NCBI RefSeq assembly: GCF_004770745.1
Contig: NZ_RQGD01000033.1
Span: 1-51,275, forward strand
Origin: Leptospira ognonensis
GTDB taxonomy: Bacteria; Spirochaetota; Leptospiria; Leptospirales; Leptospiraceae
Direction of reading: 5' to 3'
Length of the DNA: 51,275 nucleotides
The notes below the pieces were generated by a model that made no database searches, was not told where the DNA came from, and saw only the letters and a program-made list of their open reading frames with translations. Of this stretch, positions 25,906 through 32,682 are shown piece after piece; position 1 is the stretch's first letter; each line of letters starts with the position of its first letter. Both the position numbers and the translations under genes were made by a program.

Positions 25906-27369
25906 TTAACTGGCTTTACTCAAAGTATTCACGGCATCAAAAAGTGGTTCATTGATTTCAGGGTCGATGATATAGATGACGCGTTGTGCACTCGATGCTT
26001 GTGATGCAAGATCGATAATGGCTCTTCTTCTATCCATTCTTACTTGTGCTGCATCAAAATCTGCAATCTTGTATTTAATTCCTTTTTTGAAAATCGGTTT
26101 GATTGTACATATTCGCTGTACAATGGGACGAGTTTGGTATCGTTCCACTTCGATGACCTTGCAAATGTCAAAATGCACATTTTTTTCAGAATCTATAGAA
26201 GCGGTTATGATGAGACTGTCTACGTTTATGATGTTCTCGTTATTTGTTAGGCTCGCGCCTACATAATCGAGCAAATGTCTGATATTCTTATTGCTATAGG
26301 AAAAGAAAGAATCATTCAAAATTATTTTTAATGCCATTGAAGAGCTATATGCTTCTCGCCAAGGCTGCTTAGAAGTTAAGGAAGCATACTCGCTCGCGAG
26401 AGATAATATGGCAATATCCTCTTCATAATTCGTGCTGATGTTCTGACTTTCTTGAATTCGAAGTTGAGTTTCGATATCTGCAACAATTCTTGATTTACTA
26501 ACATCTTTAGTAAACTTATCCCTAACTGCCATTAAACGAGTGAAAACAGTCCTTTGGTCAGGATAATTATTGTTAATTCCGTTTCCACGGAATGGGCGAT
26601 GGTGATTAAGTATTAGAGTGCGAATTTCTGGTGTGATATCTTGAGCAGGCAAAGTCATGAGATAACTAATGATAGGATGCTGTTGGATCGAAAGATATTC
26701 TTCTTTAGATAATTTTGGATTGTCTGAAACCTCGAGTTTTGAGTAACCTACGTCTGACAAATAACTTGCCATCATGATGGCAAGATGTTCCTTTTTGTTT
26801 GGCTTGTTGTCTTCGTCATTTACTATTTTTTTAGTTCGAACTTTCATTCCCATTGCAACAACAGTTCTCTTAGTTAAAAGTTCAGATTGAAGAGGGACAC
26901 CTGCACCACTCAGAATTTCAAGAATATTGAAGATTCCTGTCTCAAAATCAGGATTGCTGATGAAATCATCTAGGATTTCCCGTACCGAATGCTGAATCGT
27001 TACGGCTTGTGCATTCGAGAAGGCCTCCTTTTTTAACTCCTCAAGAAGTGAAGCAGACTCTTTTGCAAAGGACAAGGTTTTATCTTTATTTAATACTTTA
27101 ACAGCTGTTTTTTCAGCTGTTACTCGCCCCGAAGATGAGCTTGGTTTTTTTAAATCAGAGAGTTTAAAGTAAAGACCCTGAAGTTCAAATTTGAGAAGTT
27201 TGCCAAAATCTTCTTCCGAGGGATTTTTCTTTTTCGGCATGACCACTTGCCCATCTTTATTAAAGAGATCAATGGGAATGTTTTGATTCTGTCGGAAACT
27301 ATTGAGAGACTCCTCGCTCAGATCAAACTTACCGAGTTTATCGACCGAAACTCTGTCATTATTTTTCAC
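25906..27369 (-). CDS. Degenerate HD-GYP-like protein
   Basis: 487 cytoplasmic residues. The layout follows HD-GYP phosphodiesterases: an N-terminal region, a helical domain at about 100-180, then HLAIMMASYLSDVGYSKLE (195-213) where HDIGK is expected, QQHPIISYLM (229-238) matching the conserved HP, and LILNHHRPFRGNGI (252-265) where HHExxDGxGYP is expected. The HD metal pair is replaced by SD and the GYP by GNG, so c-di-GMP hydrolysis is unlikely; a binding or scaffold role is more probable. The C-terminal 200 residues include a PilZ-like or receptor-like beta domain (VDSLIITASIDSEKNVHFDICKV). Single gene. Confidence 0.65.
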   Translation of the reverse strand: MKNNDRVSVDKLGKFDLSEESLNSFRQNQNIPIDLFNKDGQVVMPKKKNPSEEDFGKLLKFELQGLYFKLSDLKKPSSSSGRVTAEKTAVKVLNKDKTLSFAKESASLLEELKKEAFSNAQAVTIQHSVREILDDFISNPDFETGIFNILEILSGAGVPLQSELLTKRTVVAMGMKVRTKKIVNDEDNKPNKKEHLAIMMASYLSDVGYSKLEVSDNPKLSKEEYLSIQQHPIISYLMTLPAQDITPEIRTLILNHHRPFRGNGINNNYPDQRTVFTRLMAVRDKFTKDVSKSRIVADIETQLRIQESQNISTNYEEDIAILSLASEYASLTSKQPWREAYSSSMALKIILNDSFFSYSNKNIRHLLDYVGASLTNNENIINVDSLIITASIDSEKNVHFDICKVIEVERYQTRPIVQRICTIKPIFKKGIKYKIADFDAAQVRMDRRRAIIDLASQASSAQRVIYIIDPEINEPLFDAVNTLSKAS

Positions 27370-27705
27370 AAGAACCCCATTCTCTTTATTGCGGAAGAGT
27401 TATCTATGAGACGATTTCGTTCGAATGATTCCAGAGCAGAATGATTAAAAATAATTTTTTGATAAAAAAAATGAGAATGTCACTAATCTCATTTGTTATA
27501 GGCGATTTCAATTTCATTTGCAGAAAAATGTAACATTTTCTACTACAAGATAACCTATTCGATATTAGATGTTAAGCGTAACAAACAAATAATTCCCTCT
27601 CGATGTACATCTTCGTGAACTACAAAAGGGACTTTACGTAATAAATTTCCTTTCCAAGTCTGCGTGGCTTGAGCTCGATCCATCTCAGACCAAATTCTTT
27701 TGCCA
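27370..27705. other. Intergenic stretch before the mreB fragment
   Basis: About 340 bases holding the promoter side of the HD-GYP-like gene. A minus-strand frame (27815-27555) runs out of the mreB fragment through the repeat, and I do not regard it as a gene. No other structure recognised. Confidence 0.4.
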
Positions 27706-27750
27706 AAATGCGGAGCATTGAGTAGGCCGCTAGGCCGTATCGAAATGCGA
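27706..27750. repeat. Dispersed 45-bp repeat, copy A
   Basis: Sequence from AAATGCGGAGCATTG to CGTATCGAAATGCGA. Near-identical copies lie at 32404-32447 (one base shorter) and 32630-32674, all in the same orientation. Copies A and C each sit just downstream of an mreB 3' end. Confidence 0.85.
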
Positions 27751-27875
27751 ACTACTGAATCCCAGGCACACTTGTTTCTTTGGTGAGGTAATGTTCGAGA
27801 CCGCGTAACAGACAACCACCGCCAGTAAGCACGATGCCTCGTTCTACGATGTCGGCGGCAAGTTCCGGAGGAGTG
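27751..27875 (-). pseudogene. Partial mreB copy (C-terminal fragment)
   Basis: The minus strand of 27875-27763 aligns without gaps to 32887-32775 of the intact mreB, with nine mismatches in 113 bases by eye. The encoded peptide ([20 protein letters not shown] and on to HYLTKET) is almost unchanged, so most differences are silent. Between this block and the adjoining 45-bp repeat about 80 bases of the true mreB tail are missing, leaving only a short stretch like its last codons. Upstream of the block the sequence is not mreB. The fragment cannot encode an actin fold. Confidence 0.85.
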
Positions 27876-28120
27876 GGCACCTCGTAATCTCTTGAATATT
27901 GCGATTGTAACGTAGATGCTACCGGGCTTGCCACATTATACTTTTTACTTGCTTCGCTTCGGTCACGGAGATTTGTTTGCAACGATGTTAATGTCTGTGA
28001 TACGTTGAGTTCTCTGCATTCACTCACCAATTAAAACTTCCAGTTTGCTTGTATCCTCGCTTCTATTGTCGCTTTCGGATTAATCCCTAGCAAATCAGAA
28101 TTTAAAAGAGAGAAATAAGA
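27876..28120. other. Unassigned sequence between mreB fragment and toxin-antitoxin operon
   Basis: The minus-strand frame that enters the mreB fragment is open up to 28030 and encodes a helical, Ser/Thr-rich peptide ([20 protein letters not shown]...) of no recognised family. It may be the 3' part of another lost gene fused to the mreB piece. Confidence 0.4.
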
Positions 28121-28150
28121 TTGACTAGATGATAGGACTAAGTCTATAAT
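28121..28150 (+). promoter_or_regulatory. Promoter of the toxin-antitoxin operon
   Basis: TTGACT (28121-28126) and a consensus TATAAT (28145-28150) are separated by 18 bases. The -10 ends only 6 bases before the first ATG (28157), so transcription should begin at or next to that ATG. Translation would then be leaderless, or start at the second in-frame ATG (28166) just after GGAAAAA. Confidence 0.75.
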
Positions 28151-28156
28151 TCTTTC

Positions 28157-28393
28157 ATGGAAAAAATGTATAACATACACGAGGCAAAGACTCATTTTTC
28201 TGAGCTTGTGCATGAAACGGAGGAGGGACGGGAAATCTTAATTGCCCGAGCCGGAAAGGTGGTTGCAAAATTAATTCCATTCAGAGAAAAGCCCAAAAAA
28301 AGAAATCTAGGTATTTTCAAAGGCGAAATATGGATGGCGGAAGATTTCAATGCCTCTTTACCGCCTGACATACAAAAATTCTTTGAAGAGTAA
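28157..28393 (+). CDS. Antitoxin, Phd/YefM family
   Basis: A 78-residue antitoxin (75 if started at the second ATG, 28166). The N-terminal part MYNIHEAKTHFSELVHETEEGREILIARAGKVVAKLIPF is the standard Phd/YefM DNA-binding fold (conserved NIHEAKTH, GEEILIARxGKPVAKL pattern). The acidic tail (EIWMAEDFNASLPPDIQKFFEE) is the toxin-wrapping segment. The family start usually matches MxxxNIHEAKTH, which favours 28166. The PIN toxin begins 6 bases downstream, so the two form one operon, probably autorepressed at its promoter. Confidence 0.9.
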   Translation: MEKMYNIHEAKTHFSELVHETEEGREILIARAGKVVAKLIPFREKPKKRNLGIFKGEIWMAEDFNASLPPDIQKFFEE

Positions 28394-28399
28394 TCTATC

Positions 28400-28783
28400 T
28401 TGAAATATTTACTGGATACACAAATCTTCATTTTTGCTTTGGAAAATCCTGAAATGCTACCACCCAAGATAAGAAAAGTTCTTGAGTCTTTTGAGAGCGA
28501 ACTGTACGTAAGTGATGTTTCCGTCTGGGAAATGATAATAAAAGCCTCCATTCAGAAACTCAAATTTAAATCCGATATAAAGCAAGTGATCACCACAGGA
28601 TATGATGTATTAGGCGCAAACGATTTACTGATTCAGAAAAGCCATATCTTCCGTTCAATGACTCTTCCCTTTCATCATAAGGACCCCTTTGATCGATTGC
28701 TCGCATCACAAGCATTGGAAGAGGATTTCTTTTTTCTTACGACGGATGTAATATTTAAAAAATATAAAGTGAAGGTCCTTTAA
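28400..28783 (+). CDS. vapC: Toxin, PIN-domain ribonuclease (VapC-like)
   Basis: A 127-residue PIN-domain RNase. Acidic metal ligands are all in place: D6 (LLDTQ), E44 (SVWEM), D95/D98 (HKDPFDRLL) and D116 (LTTD). The DPFDRLLASQALEE block is diagnostic of VapC toxins paired with Phd/YefM-type antitoxins. Translation starts at a TTG directly after the antitoxin stop; the reading MKYLLDTQ fits the family start. The protein appears intact. Downstream lies a glycerophosphodiesterase remnant, so the pair sits in a decayed, repeat-rich interval typical of mobile toxin-antitoxin modules. Confidence 0.9.
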   Translation: MKYLLDTQIFIFALENPEMLPPKIRKVLESFESELYVSDVSVWEMIIKASIQKLKFKSDIKQVITTGYDVLGANDLLIQKSHIFRSMTLPFHHKDPFDRLLASQALEEDFFFLTTDVIFKKYKVKVL

Positions 28784-28901
28784 CGACAATTTACCACTTT
28801 GGAACTTCATAAGAGTTTTTCCAGTGCCAAGTCCCCTTTCTCAGAACCGATTCCCAATCTTCGCGACAGATTGCTCATTATGGGAATCCAGTCGGTTTAA
28901 A

Positions 28902-29156
28902 AGCGACTATATTTATGTCACATGGGAACCGAAAGATTGGGAATATTCTTCCCCCGATCTCATTTTGCCAAATTTCAAATCCTTAAGCAAACCTATGATA
29001 GATGGTCTAAAAAGCAAAGGCTTTCCTGTGATCCCTTAAACGGTAAATGAGGAAGCAGATTGGCAAAAGGTATTGGAACTAGGTGTGGATGGAATCATTA
29101 CCGATCGGCCAGATTTGCTTGCGGTGTTTTTAGCAACATATGTTAGGAGATTATGA
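28902..29156 (+). pseudogene. Glycerophosphodiester phosphodiesterase remnant
   Basis: One frame reads DYIYVTWEPKDWEYSSPDLIL, then SKPMIDGLKSKGFPVIP, a TAA at 29037, then TVNEEADWQKVLELGVDGIITDRPDLL and a final stop at 29154. The block VIPYTVNxEADWxxLLxLGVDGIITDRPDLL is the C-terminal signature of GDPD-family enzymes, so the TAA replaces an expected Tyr codon. The N-terminal catalytic half is missing. At its left edge lies a copy of the short AGTCG...CGACT hairpin repeat (about 28881-28900). Confidence 0.8.
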
Positions 29157-29169
29157 AACAACCGCCTTT

Positions 29170-30309
29170 TCATTTTGGCGGTTCAAGTTTTCTTATCGTG
29201 TGATTGCCTGTATCTACAACATAGAGGTTTCCGGAGGAATCAATTGTGATCCCTCTCGGATTATAAAAACTTGCAAGACTGCCTGAGCCATCAGTTGAAC
29301 CAGAACTACCCGACCCTGCAATTGTCGTCACAACCCCAGCGCTCGTAATTTTTCGGATTCGATGTGCTGCTTCCGCAACATAGAGGTTTCCGGAGGAATC
29401 AATTGTGATCCCAAGAGGTGCACTAAATCTCGCTGCCGCTCCAGTGCCATCGGTGCTACCAGTCTCACCGGCAGTGCCCGCGAAGGTCGTTACCACTCCT
29501 GCAGTCGTAATTTTTCTGATTGTATAATTGCCTCGATCGGTAACATATAAGTTTCCGTTAGCATCAGCAACAATAGACATTGGTAGATAAAATCTTGCCG
29601 AAGTTCCTGTTCCGTCTGTGCTTCCGGAAGAGCCTGCACCACCTGCGAATGTCGTTACAACAGCGCCCGAAGTCACTTTTCTTATTGTCTGATTGCTACT
29701 ATCAACAACGTAAAGATTGCCTGCTGGATCGGTTCCGATTCCCTCTGGCGAGTTAAATTTTGCAGCTGTTCCCGTTGCATCTGTGGTTCCAGATGAATTT
29801 ACGGTACCTGCAAATGTCGTTACAACACCTGCACTCGTAATCTTTCGAATGGTCTGACTTGAGTCCACGGTATAAAGATTACCACCACTATCAATCGTTA
29901 TCCCGTATGGCCGATTGAATCTGGCAGCTGTTCCAGTCGCATCTGTTGTCCCACTGCTACCTGATAATCCTGCAAATGTTGTAACGACTCCGGCTGATGT
30001 AATTTTTCTGATACTGTGATTAAACGAATCTGCGACATACAGATTGCCACCACTATCGATGGTTATGGCATTAGGGGAATTAAATCTTGCGGATGTTCCT
30101 GTGGCATCGGTTGTTCCACTGCTTCCAGATAGGCCAGCTAACGTTGAAACAGCATAGTTGCTTGATGCAGTATTTGTCGAAGTACTACCGACGGGCGATA
30201 AAACGAAAAAAAGCCAAGAATTGTCTTCACTCTTCTTTTTCGGTTGGCAACCTATCGCCAGGATGCAAATCATTATTGAATAAATTATTGACAAATTCTT
30301 TAATTTCAT
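29170..30309 (-). CDS. NHL-repeat beta-propeller lipoprotein
   Basis: 379 residues from the ATG at 30309 (ribosome site GGAGAAAG), with lipobox LAIGC. The post-Cys module QPKKKSEDNSWLFFVLSPVG resembles those of the neighbouring lipoproteins. Six nearly identical repeats of about 55 residues follow, each with TFAGxxGSSGTTDATGTAARF, PxGITIDSSGNLYVAD and IRKITSAGVVTT. These are NHL repeats, so a six-bladed propeller is expected. Repeat identity is high at DNA level too, which favours recombination between blades. It follows the DUF1554 lipoprotein gene by 30 bases, probably in one operon. Confidence 0.9.
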   Translation of the reverse strand: MKLKNLSIIYSIMICILAIGCQPKKKSEDNSWLFFVLSPVGSTSTNTASSNYAVSTLAGLSGSSGTTDATGTSARFNSPNAITIDSGGNLYVADSFNHSIRKITSAGVVTTFAGLSGSSGTTDATGTAARFNRPYGITIDSGGNLYTVDSSQTIRKITSAGVVTTFAGTVNSSGTTDATGTAAKFNSPEGIGTDPAGNLYVVDSSNQTIRKVTSGAVVTTFAGGAGSSGSTDGTGTSARFYLPMSIVADANGNLYVTDRGNYTIRKITTAGVVTTFAGTAGETGSTDGTGAAARFSAPLGITIDSSGNLYVAEAAHRIRKITSAGVVTTIAGSGSSGSTDGSGSLASFYNPRGITIDSSGNLYVVDTGNHTIRKLEPPK

Positions 30310-30339
30310 ATTGCTTTCTCCATTAATTTTGAAAAACAT

Positions 30340-31116
30340 TTAGGGTTCGTAGCAATATAGTACTGAGACACCTGTGCAAGCCCTAGTGCTAGAATTTAGA
30401 TACGTGGAACTTTGGCTTCCAATTCCATAATTTCCATTTCCGGCAGTGGAGGTCCATCCCGAACAGGTGTTCGTTAAGTCACGACCAGTCCATGCGATTA
30501 TACCAGTTGAATTACTTGCCGCAGAAAGGGTAGGATTTGTTAGAGACCCAGTTCCTGTAAATAAAGAAAGGCAGGAGCTAGAACTAACGCTACCTATTGC
30601 ACAATTTTCTAAACTTGAGTGGGAATAAACTTTTCCTTGGCTAGGTACTTGAAACGATGAAGAGTCAATATATAACCACGCTTTGTAGGCAATCGATTTA
30701 TCCGGTCTGGAATCTTCTGAATTACACTTCGTGTTCGCCCCTGAAAATCCACCAAGATTCCCATTATAAGGTGTAGCTGTCGAAGTTGTAAAATAAAACT
30801 TATATTGTCGTGGTGAAAATATCGCAGCGGATACATATCTTTGAGTTGCGGCAAGGACGGAGATATATCCTCTTTCTGCCCCAGTTGGTATAGCAACAGT
30901 TAAGGAAGTAGTAGTTGCTGTGACTACTGTACCTGTCGTCATTTTCGTTAAATATGCTTTCACTCCAGCACTGTCTGTTCCAAATGTGACCTTATTATCT
31001 TCCAAATTTGTGGAAAAATTTGTACCCGTTATAGTGATAACATCGCCTACGATACCGGAATCTGGAGATACACTCATGGGCGCAGGTGCACTTGCAATAG
31101 AACCAGAACCCGACAA
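30340..31116 (-). CDS. IPT/TIG plus DUF1554 lipoprotein, 5' end frameshifted
   Basis: An IPT/TIG domain (about residues 12-95: VSPDSGIVGDVITITGTNF) is followed by DUF1554, a Leptospira-enriched lectin-like domain (FYFTTSTATPYNGNLGGFSGANTKCN, then KAWLYIDSS and WTGRDLTNTCSGW to the C-terminus). The TTG at 31116 is only the first formal start. The frame is open upstream through a lipobox (LIFFSYCSAKKESND, Cys codon at 31170-31168) but has no start codon before a stop. An ATG at 31247 in another frame would connect after a one-base change and give a normal basic signal peptide. Probably a lipoprotein with a frameshift. Co-directional with the NHL gene. Confidence 0.7.
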   Translation of the reverse strand: MSGSGSIASAPAPMSVSPDSGIVGDVITITGTNFSTNLEDNKVTFGTDSAGVKAYLTKMTTGTVVTATTTSLTVAIPTGAERGYISVLAATQRYVSAAIFSPRQYKFYFTTSTATPYNGNLGGFSGANTKCNSEDSRPDKSIAYKAWLYIDSSSFQVPSQGKVYSHSSLENCAIGSVSSSSCLSLFTGTGSLTNPTLSAASNSTGIIAWTGRDLTNTCSGWTSTAGNGNYGIGSQSSTYLNSSTRACTGVSVLYCYEP

Positions 31117-31395
31117 AAATATTAATGCTATAAGATTCCTCGAATCATTACTCTCTTTTTTAGCGGAACAGTAAGAAAAAAAGATTAGGCTGGAAAATGC
31201 GAGGAAATAAGGTTAATATCGCAGAAGCGAAAGTTTCGATTAACCATCCCATCCATTAAATGATTCTAAAATAAAATATCGTCAATCTTATTTTGGCCGT
31301 AAAAGTACTTTTTTTGTCAAACTAACTTCCGACCACCGAACCACTAACACTTTACTAAAGTGTCAATGCGAGTTCTCTTAAAGAGCACACGCTAA

Positions 31396-31908
31396 TTAAA
31401 ATGCGACTCCACCTGAAAACACAAGCTCCAGAAAACCAAAGTTTTGTGAGGCACGTGCTGAACCACCAGATGTTAATATATTCGGAAGGTCGATGTATCC
31501 ACCTTTACCACCTAATTCGATAAAATATGTACGTGTAAAATCGTATCGTGTCGCAACATAGCCTGAGACGCCGTAGCCAGAAAGATGAAAATTATTGTTT
31601 TGGCCTTTGCCCATCACGCGAACATCACTTCGACAAACAACCGCTCCTGCTCCAATGGAAGAAACCAGACTTAAACCACTTTGACCATCTGTCGCTGTCC
31701 AAAGCGGCGTGTTCCAACCAAAGTCAGCAAATAGTAAATTCAATCCATCCGTGTGTTCAAACTTCAATATATCTGGTGTTAGGGCAATCGTCTGTTCGCC
31801 ACCATGGTAGCCAGCAAGCTCATTTACATGGTTTGGAAATAAATACAGAAAAACAAGTGCCTCGATCGAAGGATCAAGTAAGCTTTTCTGAATGGCAAGT
31901 GGATCAAT
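31396..31908 (-). pseudogene. 5'-truncated outer-membrane protein fragment
   Basis: The frame is open from 31908 to the stop at 31396 but has no plausible start: the first in-frame TTG (31767) lies inside a continuous conserved-looking stretch (SIEALVFLYLFPNHVNELAG, then YHGGEQTIALTPDILKFEHT). The downstream part has alternating beta-strand character, a GYVATRYDFTRTYFIELGGKGGY segment, and ends in LVFSGGVAF, a terminal Phe as in outer-membrane barrels. The 5' part of the gene is lost where a restriction-enzyme fragment is joined. Confidence 0.6.
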
Positions 31909-32071
31909 CTAGCAATTCAAAGAATCTGTCGATGAATTGAGTGCGAGTATTGGCCTCATCATATTTAACATTTTTGTACTCTTTGAGATTGGATTGGAAA
32001 AGGTCAGTTAGTTCTTTTAATTTTATTAAATTTTCTTTCATATCTGAGTCAAAAGAGGGAATTCTCACCAT
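31904..32071 (-). pseudogene. N-terminal fragment of a type IIG-like restriction-modification gene
   Basis: The ATG at 32071 opens a 55-codon frame containing LKELTDLFQSNLKEYKNVKY then DEANTRTQFIDRFFELLD-stop. The pattern QYKxxxYDEAxTRxxFIDxFFExLGWD is the conserved N-terminus of large restriction-methylase proteins (Eco57I/type IIG-like). The frame ends exactly where the family should continue with GWD. The rest of the gene is absent and the outer-membrane protein fragment follows. This is a deletion junction. Confidence 0.65.
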
Positions 32072-32189
32072 CCATTACTGACAGTATACGATATCTCTGG
32101 GACAATTTACAAAGTCTAACGGGGATTCAATTCCAGAAAACGAATATTTATCTGGTAGTTGGATTTTTTCGACGATACAGATATGAAAG

Positions 32190-32330
32190 TTATAAGGCAC
32201 GGTATTTTTTTGTATAATTAGCACCTTGTCCGCTTTGATGCTTTTTTACTCTTTTACTCAGATACTTCGTACTTCCCGTGTAATACGATGCATCAGAACA
32301 AATTAAAATATACATATATCCCATAATCAT
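32190..32330 (-). pseudogene. GIY-YIG nuclease fragment
   Basis: The ATG at 32330 opens 46 codons reading GYMYILICSDASYYTGSTKY then LSKRVKKHQSGQGANYTKKYRAL-stop. This is the N-terminal half of a small GIY-YIG endonuclease (usual length 80-95): the YILxCSDGSYYTGST core and Arg-H-x(5)-GANYT block are clear. The C-terminal half with the conserved Glu is missing. Another frame (PYNFHICIVEKIQLPDKYSF) follows, unrelated. Confidence 0.75.
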
Positions 32331-32403
32331 TCCTGGTGTTTCTATTGTTTCGCGTTTCGATCGTTTCGATACGCTTCGCTACTCAACGACCGAAACGAAG
32401 AGA

Positions 32404-32447
32404 AAATGCGGAGCATTGAGTAGGTCGCAGGCCGTATCGAAATGCGA
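32404..32447. repeat. Dispersed 45-bp repeat, copy B
   Basis: Matches copies A and C except for a one-base deletion and a C-to-T change in the middle (TAGGTCGCAGGCCG against TAGGCCGCTAGGCCG). It is preceded by a TTTCGATACGCTTCGCTACT-type stretch common between genes of this group, and followed by a run of nine C. Confidence 0.8.
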
Positions 32448-32508
32448 GATACCCCCCCCCAATCAAGGTCAAAAGCCTTCCGATTCATTCAATTTTTTTA
32501 GATTTCTG

Positions 32509-32590
32509 GATCCCACCGCGCCCCGGATCGAAGCGGAAATCCTTTGCGTAAGCAAAGATTGGAGCCTAGAGCCGGAAACGTGCGCCCCCC
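32509..32590. repeat. GC-rich dispersed repeat
   Basis: Contains GGATCGAAGCGGAAATCCTT and GCAAAGATTGGAGC, matching the patch at about 20740-20810 in order and spacing. Both are bordered by poly-C runs. It is non-coding. Confidence 0.55.
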
Positions 32591-32591
32591 C

Positions 32592-32620
32592 AAAAAAAAA
32601 GGGAACCAACCTTGGTTCCC
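32592..32620 (-). terminator. Rho-independent terminator of mreB
   Basis: Read on the minus strand, GGGAACCAA (32620-32612), a 2-base loop and TTGGTTCCC (32609-32601) form a perfect 9-bp stem, followed directly by nine T (32600-32592). It lies about 60 bases past the mreB stop, with repeat copy C in between. Confidence 0.9.
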
Positions 32621-32629
32621 TCTCTTCCT

Positions 32630-32674
32630 AAATGCCGAGCATTGAGTAGGCCGCTAGGCCGTATCGAAATGCGA
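32630..32674. repeat. Dispersed 45-bp repeat, copy C
   Basis: Lies between the mreB stop and its terminator, so it is transcribed in the mreB 3' untranslated region. It differs from copy A at one base (GCCGAG for GCGGAG). Confidence 0.85.
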
Positions 32675-32682
32675 AATGCGAC

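Noticed and set aside
27752..28030. Frame fusing an unknown helical peptide to an MreB C-terminal piece
   Set aside because: The MreB part is only a fragment and lacks its last residues; a functional fusion is less likely than a decay product.
29170..30309. Possible CRISPR or satellite array
   Set aside because: The regular repeats are in-frame NHL blades of a protein, not spacer-separated direct repeats.
32449..32460. Run of C as a phase-variable tract
   Set aside because: It lies between repeats with no reading frame or promoter attached that I can see.
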